Source of the DNA: Pseudooceanicola pacificus
GTDB lineage: Bacteria > Pseudomonadota > Alphaproteobacteria > Rhodobacterales > Rhodobacteraceae
DNA: 64,000 bases
NCBI RefSeq assembly: GCF_009789075.1
Contig: NZ_WNXQ01000001.1
Span: forward strand, 558,001 to 622,000
Direction: 5' to 3'
Notes under the pieces: generated by a model
Told to the model about the DNA's origin: nothing
The model's database searches: none
What the model saw: the letters and a program-made list of their open reading frames with translations, nothing else
Program-made: the position numbers and the translations under genes
Part shown: positions 9,159 to 18,851 of the stretch, piece by piece
Layout of the letters: the number at the start of each line of letters is the position of its first letter
Numbering within the stretch: the stretch's first letter is position 1

Positions 9159-9761
9159 CTAGCCGCTCCCGCGCGAGACGACGTGATCCGACCCGATTCC
9201 GCCCAGCGAATGGAACAGCCCGCCGGTGTTGCTCACCCCGAATTTCTTGAGCAGCTTGGCGCGGTAGACCTCGACCGTGCGGTGCGAGATCTCCAGCTTC
9301 TGCGCGATCTCCTTGCTGGTCAGCCCGTCGGACAGGTGGCTGATGATCTCGCGCTCGCGCCGGGTCAGGGGGATGTAGGGGCGCGTGGCCGACAGGTCGG
9401 CAAAGCTCCAGACCGCGCGCATCAGGGGATCTTCGGGGGTGAAGGAATGGCCCCGCACCCGGCACCAGAACAGCCGCCCCGAACGATGCGCCATGATCCG
9501 CTCGTCCCAGTAGGTATTGGTCTCGCGCAGCTGGCGGATGCCCCGGTCGCGGATGTTCACGAACTCTTCGTCGCTGGGGTAGAGCATGGCAAAGACCTGG
9601 TCGCGCAGCTCGTCCGGGGAATAGCCGAACATCTCGGCAAAGGCGTTGTTGCAGTCGCGGATCACGCGGTTTTCGGTGATCACCAGGCCCACCGGCGCAA
9701 AGGCGTAGGCCAGCGCGGCAAAGTCTCCGGTGCGGTAGGACTCGTCTATACGTAGTTCCAC
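9159..9761 (-). CDS. PAS-domain LuxR-type transcriptional regulator
   Basis: 200 residues from a GTG start at 9761 (GGAG 8 nt upstream). Residues ~15-125 form a PAS domain (FAPVGLVITENRVIRDCNNA, EMFGYSPDEL). The C-terminal ~65 residues form a LuxR/FixJ helix-turn-helix: LTRREREIISHLSDGLTSKE then ISHRTVEVYRAKLLKK. There is no receiver domain or phosphoacceptor, so it probably senses a ligand or redox signal directly through PAS. It is divergent from the Liv-type transporter operon, with an inverted repeat in the 105-bp gap, suggesting that it controls that operon. Longer in-frame extension upstream would run antisense through the binding-protein gene and is rejected. Confidence 0.85.
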   Translation of the reverse strand: MELRIDESYRTGDFAALAYAFAPVGLVITENRVIRDCNNAFAEMFGYSPDELRDQVFAMLYPSDEEFVNIRDRGIRQLRETNTYWDERIMAHRSGRLFWCRVRGHSFTPEDPLMRAVWSFADLSATRPYIPLTRREREIISHLSDGLTSKEIAQKLEISHRTVEVYRAKLLKKFGVSNTGGLFHSLGGIGSDHVVSRGSG

Positions 9762-9791
9762 TATCTTGCTCCACCAGCCCGCTGCGGCGAT

Positions 9792-9805
9792 CCTTGGGGC
9801 CAAGG
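9792..9805. repeat. Perfect inverted repeat, candidate operator between the regulator and transporter genes
   Basis: CCTTGG-GG-CCAAGG lies 31 bp upstream of the regulator start and 62 bp upstream of the substrate-binding protein start. It is the only clear dyad in the gap, and its position suits a LuxR-family operator. This is an inference from position only. Confidence 0.4.
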
Positions 9806-9866
9806 TAGGGCAGCGGCCCCGACATGTGCAACGCCGCGCAATCCCCTGCCGCACAGGGAGGATATC

Positions 9867-11066
9867 ATGAATATCATCAAGCGACTCGTCGCACCCGTCG
9901 TTATCGGCCTTGCCGTCGCGACAGGTGCCCAGGCCCAGGATCCGATCAAGATCGCCCTGATCCACGGCCTGTCCGGTTCCAGCTTCGAGGCCTTTTCGAA
10001 ACAGGCGCAGACCGGGTTCGAGATGGGCATCGAATACGCCACCGATGGCACCAACGAAATCAACGGCCGCCCCATCGAGCTGATCATCAAGGACACCCAG
10101 TTCAAGCCCGACGTGGCCCGCGCCGTCCTGGCCGAGGCCTATGGCGATGACGAGGTGCTGCTGGCGGTCGGTGCGACCTCGTCCGGCGTGACCGTCGGCA
10201 TGCTGCCGATTGCCGAGGAATACGAAAAGATCCTGATCGTCGAACCCGCCGTGGCCGACAGCCTCACCGGGCCCGACAGCAACCGCTACGTCTTCAAGAC
10301 TTCGCGCAACAGCTCGATGGACATGCAGGCCCAGGCGCTGGCCCTGCAGCCCGACGAGAACCTCGTCGTGGCGACCCTGGCCGAGGATTACGCATTCGGC
10401 CGCGACGGCATCGCGGCCTTCAAGTCCGCGCTCGACGGCAGCGGCGCCGAGGTGGTGGCCGAGGAATACGTGCCCCAGGGCACAACCGATTTCACCGCCG
10501 TGGCCGAGCGCATGTTCAACGCGCTGAAGGACAAGGAAGGCCGCAAGGTCATCCTGATCTACATCGCCGGCGGTGGTGACGCGCCGGGCAAGATCCAGGC
10601 GATGGACCCCTCGCGCTATGGCATCGAGATCTCGATGGGCGGGCATATCCTGCCGGTTCTGCCGACCTACAAGCGGTTCCCGGGCATGGAAGGCGCGGTC
10701 TATTACTACTACGAAGGCTTCGACAACCCGATCAACGACTGGCTGGTGAAAGAGCACATGGCCCGTTTCGGCACCCCGCCGGACTTCTTTACCGCGGGTG
10801 GCATGTCCGCCGCCCTCGCCGTGGCGAAAGCCCTGAAAGAGGCGCCGGATTACGAGACCGACACCCTGATCGAGACGATGGAAGGCATGTCGTGGGAAAC
10901 GCCCAAGGGCACCATGACCTTCCGCCCCGAGGATCACCAGGCGCTGCAGGACATGCTGCACTTCAAGATCCGCGTGGACGAGGGCGTCGACTGGGCGATC
11001 CCGGAAAAGGTCCGCATCATCCCGGCTGACGAGATGGACATTCCCATCGGCCGCACCAACGACTGA
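9867..11066 (+). CDS. Branched-chain-amino-acid-type ABC transporter substrate-binding protein
   Basis: 399 residues, preceded by GGAGG. A signal peptide (MNIIKRLVAPVVIGLAVATG, cleaved after AQA near residue 24) targets it to the periplasm. The rest is a two-lobed Peripla_BP_6 protein: IKIALIHGLSGSSFEAF, NEINGRPIELIIKDTQFKPD, and AVGATSSGVTVGMLPIAEEY are typical of this fold. It feeds the LivGFHM-like permease encoded next. The substrate cannot be read from sequence; the co-transcribed alpha/beta hydrolase argues for something other than plain amino acids. A strong GC hairpin after the gene could give it higher expression than the permease genes. Confidence 0.9.
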   Translation: MNIIKRLVAPVVIGLAVATGAQAQDPIKIALIHGLSGSSFEAFSKQAQTGFEMGIEYATDGTNEINGRPIELIIKDTQFKPDVARAVLAEAYGDDEVLLAVGATSSGVTVGMLPIAEEYEKILIVEPAVADSLTGPDSNRYVFKTSRNSSMDMQAQALALQPDENLVVATLAEDYAFGRDGIAAFKSALDGSGAEVVAEEYVPQGTTDFTAVAERMFNALKDKEGRKVILIYIAGGGDAPGKIQAMDPSRYGIEISMGGHILPVLPTYKRFPGMEGAVYYYYEGFDNPINDWLVKEHMARFGTPPDFFTAGGMSAALAVAKALKEAPDYETDTLIETMEGMSWETPKGTMTFRPEDHQALQDMLHFKIRVDEGVDWAIPEKVRIIPADEMDIPIGRTND

Positions 11067-11095
11067 GGCGGGGCCTCCCCCTCACGCGACCCATC

Positions 11096-11129
11096 CCCTC
11101 CCCCCGCCCGTCCCCGGGCCGGGGGAGGG
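11096..11129 (+). terminator. GC-rich hairpin between the binding-protein and ATPase genes
   Basis: CCCTCCCCC (11096-11104) pairs with GGGGGAGGG (11121-11129) across a GC-rich 16-nt loop that can pair further. There is no T-run, so it is more likely an attenuator or an mRNA-stabilising 3' end for the binding-protein message than a full terminator. Confidence 0.55.
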
Positions 11130-11187
11130 ACCCAAGGGCGGCGCCATCGCGCAACGCCCCGACCCCGCGCAAAATCCGGGACATGCC

Positions 11188-11948
11188 ATGACCACCCCAT
11201 CCCTCGTCACGCAGGATCTGACCATCCGTTTCGGCGGCCATGTCGCCGTCAACGCCGTCTCCTGCGCCTTTCACCCCGGAGAGCTGACCGTCATCGTCGG
11301 GCCGAACGGGGCGGGCAAGACGACCTTCTTCAACCTCGTCTCGGGCCAGCTGACCGCCACGTCGGGCCGCGTGGTCAAGGACGGGACCGATATCACCGGC
11401 ATGGCGCCCTCGGCGCGGGCGCGGCAGGGAATCGGCCGGGCTTTCCAGCTGACCAACCTGTTCCCGCAGCTGACCGTGCTGGAAAACATCCGCCTCGCGG
11501 TGCAGGCCCGGTCGGGTGACGGCTGGCGGATGCTGCGCCAGGTCACCGCGCAGCGCGGGCTGACCGCCCAGGCCGAAACATATCTTGAGGCGACGCGCCT
11601 GACCGCTGTCGCCCGCCAGCCCGCCGCCGCCCTGCCCCACGGCGACCAGCGCAAGCTGGAGGTCGCCCTGCTGATGGCGATGGAGCCCGATATCTACATG
11701 TTTGACGAACCCACCGCCGGCATGTCGCTGGATCACGCCCCCGACGTGCTGGAGCTGATCGCCGGCATCAAGGCCGACCCGACCAAGACCGTGCTGCTGG
11801 TCGAGCACAAGATGGACGTCGTGCGCGCGCTCGCCGACCGCATCGTGGTGCTGCACAACGGCGAATTGCTGGCCGACGGCCCCCCGGCCGAGGTCATGTC
11901 CAGCCAGATCGTGCGTGATGTCTACCTCGGCACCTCGGGGGGCGCGGC

Positions 11949-11952
<4 letters not shown>
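11188..11952 (+). CDS. Liv-type ABC transporter ATP-binding protein (LivG-like)
   Basis: 254 residues. Walker A GPNGAGKTTFF (~37-47), the LivG-type insert GIGRAFQLTNLFPQLTV, a degenerate signature LPHGDQRKLEVA in place of LSGGQ, and Walker B DIYMFDEPTAGMS. This is one of two ATPases that power a LivHM permease at the inner membrane. The stop overlaps the next ATPase start (ATGA), indicating translational coupling. Its Shine-Dalgarno is weak. Confidence 0.9.
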
Positions 11953-12653
<701 letters not shown>

Positions 12654-12663
12654 GGGGGCAGGA

Positions 12664-13656
12664 ATGGAACAACTGAGCAATATTCTGGGGCGCATGGGCG
12701 GGGTGAACCTGCTGCCGGTCGCCCTAGCGGCGGTGGCCTTCGTGCTGATCGGCGCGCCCTCGTCCTGGGTGACGCTGACGGTGGCGGGGCTGGCCATGGG
12801 CATGATGGTGTTCCTCATGGCCTCGGGCCTCAGCCTCGTCTTCGGGCTGATGGATGTGCTGAACTTCGGCCATTCGGCCTTTGTCAGCTTTGGCGCCTTT
12901 GTCGCGGCGACGGTGCTGGCGGGGCTTTCGGGCTGGCTGGGCGCGGAAAGCATCGCGCTAGAGGCGCTGGCCCTGGCGCTTGCCTTCCTTGCCGCGATCC
13001 TGTTCGGGCTGGTGGCGGGCTGGTTCTTCGAGACGGTGATCATCCGCCCGGTCTACCGCGACCACCTGCGCCAGATCCTGATCACCATGGGCGCGATGAT
13101 CGTGGCGGAACAGACCATCCTCGCCTTCTGGGGCGGCACGCCCTACGCCGTGCCCCGCCCTCATTTCCTGGAAGGCGCCTGGATCATCGGCGACGTCAGC
13201 ATCGAGATCTACCGCGGATTCGCCTTTGCCCTGGGGCTGCTCGTCTTCATCGCGATGGTGCTGGTGCTGAACCGCACGCGCATCGGCCTGCTGGTGCGCG
13301 CCGGGGTCGAGGACCGCGAGATGGTCGAGGCGCTCGGCTTTCGGGTCGACCGGCTGTTCATCGGGGTCTTCATGGCCGGCTCGGCGCTTGCCGCGCTCGG
13401 CGGGGCGATGTGGGCGGGCTACGAGACGCTGATCACCCCCGCGCTTGGCGGCGAACTGATGATCGTGGTGTTCATCGTGGTGATCATCGGCGGGCTCGGC
13501 TCGGTCGAGGGCACGTTGCTGGGGGCGATCCTGGTGGGGCTGATGTCGAATTACCTCGGCTTCCTCGCGCCCAAGCTGGCGCTGGCGTCGAACATGGTGC
13601 TGATGGTGGCGATCCTGCTGTGGCGGCCGAACGGCCTGCGCCCGGCGGTGAAGTGA
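12664..13656 (+). CDS. Liv-type ABC transporter permease (LivH-like)
   Basis: 330 residues, mostly hydrophobic with about eight membrane segments. GLSLVFGLMDVLNFGHSAF is the LivH signature; the C-terminal IGGLGSVEGTLLGAILVGL matches the EAA-like cytoplasmic loop contacting the ATPase. It is longer than E. coli LivH, mainly from an N-terminal helix and an insertion around 85-115. It follows the LivF-like gene by 10 bp with a GGGGG-type ribosome site. Confidence 0.9.
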   Translation: MEQLSNILGRMGGVNLLPVALAAVAFVLIGAPSSWVTLTVAGLAMGMMVFLMASGLSLVFGLMDVLNFGHSAFVSFGAFVAATVLAGLSGWLGAESIALEALALALAFLAAILFGLVAGWFFETVIIRPVYRDHLRQILITMGAMIVAEQTILAFWGGTPYAVPRPHFLEGAWIIGDVSIEIYRGFAFALGLLVFIAMVLVLNRTRIGLLVRAGVEDREMVEALGFRVDRLFIGVFMAGSALAALGGAMWAGYETLITPALGGELMIVVFIVVIIGGLGSVEGTLLGAILVGLMSNYLGFLAPKLALASNMVLMVAILLWRPNGLRPAVK

Positions 13657-13669
13657 GGGGACCGGAGAG

Positions 13670-14740
13670 ATGACCAACGGATTCACCGGCACGCTCGCCA
13701 TCAAGGGGATCGTGCTGATCATCGCGGCGCTGCTGCTGTTCGCGCCCTTCCTGTTCCAGGACGTGCGCTCGATCGAGGTGGCGGCGCGGATCTGCATCTT
13801 CATCGTTCTGGTCGCCAGCTTCGACCTGCTGATCGGCTATACCGGGATCGTCAGCTTTGCCCATACGATGTTCTTCGGCTTTGGCGCCTATGGGGCGGCG
13901 ATCCTGCTGAAACAGATGGGCCCGGGCTGGACCCCGGTCCTGCTGGGCGCGCTGGCCGGCGTGGCGGTGTCGCTGGTCATGGCGGTGGCCATCGGGTTGC
14001 TGTCGCTCAGGGTCAAGGCGATCTTCTTTGCCATGATCACCCTGGCCGCCGCATCTGTCGTGCTGGTGCTGGCCTCGCAGCTGTCGCAGTTCACCGGGGG
14101 CGAGGACGGGATCACCTACAAGGCGCCCGACCTGTTCAAACCCGCAACCAAGCTGCTGAGCGATGCCGACGGCAAGGTGCTGCGCCTGTTCGACGTGCGG
14201 CTGAACGGCAAGCTGGCGTCCTATTACTTCGTCTTCCTCAGCTGTCTTGTCCTCTTCGTCCTGATGCTGCGATTCACCGGCTCTCCGCTTGGCACCGTGC
14301 TCAAGGCGATCCGCGAGAACGAGGCACGCGCCGAGGCCATCGGCTATCGCGTGGTGGCCTATCGCACCTTCGTCTTCTGCCTGTCGGCCACCATCGCCTC
14401 GCTCGCCGGGACGATCTACGCGGTCTGGCTGAAATACACCGGGCCGGATACCTCGCTGTCCTTTGCGATCATGATCGACATCCTGCTGATGGTGGTGATC
14501 GGCGGCATGGGCACGATGTGGGGCGCGGTGATCGGGGCGGTTCTGCTGGTTATGGCGCAATACTATCTGCGCGACCTGATGGGCGCGGCCGCCGAGGCGG
14601 TCGCCTCGGTCCCCCTGCTGCCCGAGCTGCTGAACCCCGACAGGTGGCTGTTCTGGCTGGGGATCATCTTCATCCTGCTGGTCTATTTCTTTCCCAAGGG
14701 GATCGCGGGCACCGTCATGGCACGGGATCGCACGACATGA
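13670..14740 (+). CDS. Liv-type ABC transporter permease (LivM-like)
   Basis: 356 residues with multiple membrane helices. SFDLLIGYTGIVSFAHTMFFGFGAYGAA is conserved in LivM. A periplasmic loop (about 140-185) is followed by GTVLKAIRENEARAEAIGYRV and IGGMGTMWGAVIGAVLLVMA. It forms the heterodimeric channel with the LivH-like protein. Its stop overlaps the hydrolase start (ATGA). Confidence 0.9.
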   Translation: MTNGFTGTLAIKGIVLIIAALLLFAPFLFQDVRSIEVAARICIFIVLVASFDLLIGYTGIVSFAHTMFFGFGAYGAAILLKQMGPGWTPVLLGALAGVAVSLVMAVAIGLLSLRVKAIFFAMITLAAASVVLVLASQLSQFTGGEDGITYKAPDLFKPATKLLSDADGKVLRLFDVRLNGKLASYYFVFLSCLVLFVLMLRFTGSPLGTVLKAIRENEARAEAIGYRVVAYRTFVFCLSATIASLAGTIYAVWLKYTGPDTSLSFAIMIDILLMVVIGGMGTMWGAVIGAVLLVMAQYYLRDLMGAAAEAVASVPLLPELLNPDRWLFWLGIIFILLVYFFPKGIAGTVMARDRTT

Positions 14741-15585
14741 CCGCGCCGCGCTTTTCCTTTGTCCCGGTGATGGATCATGAAATCCACGTCACCGAATGGG
14801 GCGACCGGTCCGCCCCGCCGCTGGTGATGTGGCACGGGCTGGCCCGCACCGGGCGCGATTTCGACGAGCTGGCGCAGGCGCTGTCGGACGAATGGTTCGT
14901 GATCTGCCCCGACACCATCGGGCGCGGGCTGTCCAGCTGGTCGCAGAACCCCGAGGCGGAATATTCGGTCGAATACTACGCCGGGATCGCGGCCGACCTG
15001 CTGGACCATTACGGCTTCGAACAGGCGGCCTGGCTGGGCACCTCGATGGGCGGGATGATCGGGATGCGCCTTGCCTCGGGCCCCCATGCCGACCGGCTGT
15101 CCTGCCTGCTGATCAACGACATCGGCCCCGAGGTGCCGGACCCGGCGATCCGCCGCATCCTGGACTATGTCGGCGACCTGCCCGATTTCGCCTTTGCCAG
15201 CCAGGCCGAGACCTGGCTGCGCGCCGTCTACGCCCCCTTCGGCCCCGCGCCCGAAACCTTCTGGCGGCGGATGACGCGCTGCTCGCTCAGGCGGCGGTCG
15301 GACGGACGGCTGACGCTGCATTACGATCCCAGGATCACGGTGCAGTTCGTCGCCTCGCGCGACGAGCTGACGACCTGGGACCGCTACGCCCGGATCACCA
15401 CGCCCACGCATCTGCTGCGCGGGCGTGACAGCGACATCCTGCCCGCCGAGATCGCCGCCCTGATGCAGCAGCGCGGACCCCGGCCCGGGATGACGGAATT
15501 CGACTGCGGCCATGCCCCCAGCCTGTCGCGCCCCGAGGATATCGCCCTGGTGCGCTCTCTTCTGGCCCGGCTGACCGGCGGCTGA
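14737..15585 (+). CDS. Alpha/beta hydrolase co-transcribed with the ABC importer
   Basis: 282 residues. Nucleophile elbow GTSMGG with Ser near residue 103, oxyanion loop WHGLARTG, acid residue in RGRDSDIL, and the catalytic His in DCGHAPS form a complete triad. ATG 14737 overlaps the permease stop, so it is the last cistron of the operon. Cytoplasmic, as no signal peptide is seen. A fair inference is that it cleaves the imported substrate (an ester, amide or lactone); the exact reaction is unknown. It ends 9 bp from the convergent gbcB gene. Confidence 0.85.
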   Translation: MTAPRFSFVPVMDHEIHVTEWGDRSAPPLVMWHGLARTGRDFDELAQALSDEWFVICPDTIGRGLSSWSQNPEAEYSVEYYAGIAADLLDHYGFEQAAWLGTSMGGMIGMRLASGPHADRLSCLLINDIGPEVPDPAIRRILDYVGDLPDFAFASQAETWLRAVYAPFGPAPETFWRRMTRCSLRRRSDGRLTLHYDPRITVQFVASRDELTTWDRYARITTPTHLLRGRDSDILPAEIAALMQQRGPRPGMTEFDCGHAPSLSRPEDIALVRSLLARLTGG

Positions 15586-15594
15586 GGGCCTGTC

Positions 15595-16665
15595 TCAGAC
15601 CTCGACCGTGACCGACCCGATGGGATGCGAGCAGCAGGCAAGGATATAGCCCTCGGCTATGTCGTCCTCGCTGATGCCGCCGTTGTGGACCATGTGCACC
15701 TCGCCCGACAGCTTGCGGATCTTGCAGGTGCCGCAGACGCCGAAGGTGCAGCCCGACGGGATGTTCAGCCCGGCGGCGCGGGTGGCGGCCAGCACCGTAT
15801 CCGTTTCGGCGCAGGTGGTGCGGCTGCCCGAGCTGGCAAAGACGATTTCGGCCTGCGCGGCATCGTCGGGCACCACGTCCTCGGGCACCGGCAGTTCTGT
15901 CCCGACCGGGGCGTTGAAGCTTTCCTGGTGGTAATGCTCCATGTCGAAGCCGAGGCCCGCCAGCGCCTCGCGCACCGCGGTCATGAAAGGCTCGGGCCCG
16001 CAGCAAAAGACCTCGCGTTCAAGGTAATCGGGCGCCATGAGGCCCAGCATCAGCTGGTTGAACCGGCCCTGATATCCGGTCCAGGGGTGGTAGCGGTCGG
16101 GCGCCTCGACAACCCATTTCAGGTCGATCCCAGGCACCCGGCTGGCCATGTGCTCCAACCGCTGGCGGAACACGATTTCCGACGGGCGGCGGGCACAGTT
16201 GACGAAGACGATATCGGGTTCCGACCCGAGGTCGAACATGAATGTCGCCATCGACATCATCGGCGTGATGCCCGACCCGGCCGAGATAAACAGGTATTTA
16301 CCCGCCAGATGTTCCAGGTGGCTGAACGTGCCGGCCGGGCCTATGGCGCGTATGCGCATGCCGGGTTCCATGTTGTCCAGCAGCCAGCGCGTGGCCACGC
16401 TGCCCTCCTGCGCCTTGGCGGTGATCGACAGCGACCTGGGCCGCGACGGAGAGGACGAGATCGTCCAGGTCCGGTGCACCGGGCCGCCGGGCACCGGCAC
16501 TTCCAGCGTCAGGAACTGGCCGGGCAGGAAATCGAACAGCGCGCCGGACGGAGCCCGGAAAGTGAAGGTCGCGCAATTCGCCATCTCGGGGATGACCGAG
16601 ACGCATTCCAGCATCTCGCCCTGATCCCAGATCGCCCGGGTCCGCAACGGCGTCAGGTCTTTCAT
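15595..16665 (-). CDS. gbcB: Glycine betaine demethylase, ferredoxin-reductase subunit
   Basis: 356 residues. It has an FAD-binding barrel with HRTWTISSSPSRP, an NAD-binding lobe with YLFISAGSGITPMMSM and FCCGPEPFM, and a C-terminal plant-type [2Fe-2S] ferredoxin with Cys306, Cys311, Cys314 and a distal Cys344/345 (SGCTFGVCGTC, LACC). This hybrid reductase passes NAD(P)H electrons to the Rieske oxygenase GbcA encoded 4 bp upstream. ATG 16665 is preferred over an upstream in-frame codon because GGAG lies 7 nt before it and because the upstream gene ends at 16670. Confidence 0.88.
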   Translation of the reverse strand: MKDLTPLRTRAIWDQGEMLECVSVIPEMANCATFTFRAPSGALFDFLPGQFLTLEVPVPGGPVHRTWTISSSPSRPRSLSITAKAQEGSVATRWLLDNMEPGMRIRAIGPAGTFSHLEHLAGKYLFISAGSGITPMMSMATFMFDLGSEPDIVFVNCARRPSEIVFRQRLEHMASRVPGIDLKWVVEAPDRYHPWTGYQGRFNQLMLGLMAPDYLEREVFCCGPEPFMTAVREALAGLGFDMEHYHQESFNAPVGTELPVPEDVVPDDAAQAEIVFASSGSRTTCAETDTVLAATRAAGLNIPSGCTFGVCGTCKIRKLSGEVHMVHNGGISEDDIAEGYILACCSHPIGSVTVEV

Positions 16666-16669
16666 CGGC

Positions 16670-18211
<1,542 letters not shown>

Positions 18212-18285
18212 GTTGCTAAATACCGCCAAGCCGAGCGCCTGCTGCATCCGATTGCGACTTCGTGTCGAATGCTTCCGACCTGCAA

Positions 18286-18322
18286 CGCAAAACGGCGGCA
18301 CATGCAGGATGCACCGCCGCCT
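18286..18322 (-). terminator. Rho-independent terminator on the minus strand
   Basis: Read on the minus strand, GGCGGC pairs with GCCGCC around GTGCATCCTGCATGT, followed by GTTTTGCG. It lies 36 bp downstream of the stop of the small frame at 18358 and about 380 bp after tRNA-Thr, so it may end either transcript. Confidence 0.55.
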
Positions 18323-18357
18323 TTGCCGGGGGTAAATACCCCCGGATGTCGTCTGCC

Positions 18358-18567
18358 TCAGGCGGTGAGGACGATGCCGTCACAGACCATCGGCCTGTTG
18401 TGATCCGACTCGCACGCCACGGCGTGGACATTGTCGCATATCGCGGGGTCGAGGGTCGGGCCGGCACTGCCGCCCACGACATCCGCTGCCCTGACGTCGA
18501 TTTCCAGCGCCGGGGTCGAGGCATCGACGTCGAAGACAAGGGAATCGGCCAGATCGGGGGGCGGCAC
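18358..18567 (-). CDS. Possible small hypothetical protein or gene remnant
   Basis: 69 codons from GTG 18567 to TGA. The product is acidic (DSLVFDVDASTPALEID) with three cysteines (ICDN, ACES, VCDG) and no recognised domain. The frame stays open upstream for at least 25 codons, so the start is not fixed. Supporting points are codons with mostly G/C third bases and a terminator 36 bp downstream. There is no clear ribosome site. It could equally be the 3' remnant of a lost gene beside the tRNA. Confidence 0.25.
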   Translation of the reverse strand: MPPPDLADSLVFDVDASTPALEIDVRAADVVGGSAGPTLDPAICDNVHAVACESDHNRPMVCDGIVLTA

Positions 18568-18704
18568 AAGGCCCGTGGAACGGCGGGGCGCTGTCCGGCG
18601 CGTACTCCGCGGCCTGCTTTCAGGAGTCCACGGCGGCGACAGGCCAAGTGCCGGAAGCGCGCCATCTGCCGTCTTTGTCCGGGTGTCGGAGGGGGTGAAA
18701 AGGA

Positions 18705-18780
18705 TGGTGCCGCTGAAGGGACTCGAACCCCCGACCCCATCATTACGAATGACGTGCTCTACCAGCTGAGCTACAGCGGC
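18705..18780 (-). tRNA. tRNA-Thr (anticodon CGT)
   Basis: A 76-nt cloverleaf on the minus strand: acceptor GCCGCTG/CAGCGGC, D-arm GCTCAGCTGGTAGAGC, anticodon stem CGTCA/TGATG around loop TTCGTAA (anticodon CGT, reading ACG), T-arm with TTCGAGT, discriminator A, and an encoded CCA at 18705-18707. Two G-T pairs close the T-stem. Confidence 0.96.
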
Positions 18781-18851
18781 ATCCTTTTCGGGCAGGACCC
18801 ACGGCCCTGTGGACCGGGGCTATAGCACCCCGGTCGCGGGCGGAAAAGAGG

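Larger units (their letters stand above)
18212..18704. other. Interval between riboswitch and tRNA-Thr without a firm gene
   Basis: This ~490-bp stretch should contain the riboswitch promoter. It also holds a perfect dyad CCGGGGGTA-AA-TACCCCCGG at 18326-18345, a minus-strand terminator at 18286-18322, and a short minus-strand reading frame (18358-18567). Longer plus-strand frames here run through the tRNA and have no recognisable domain, so I do not call them. Confidence 0.5.

Noticed and set aside
18262-18825. Plus-strand open frame of 187 codons
   Set aside because: It reads antisense through tRNA-Thr (GTRTPDPIITNDVLYQLSY is a known artefact) and has no domain.
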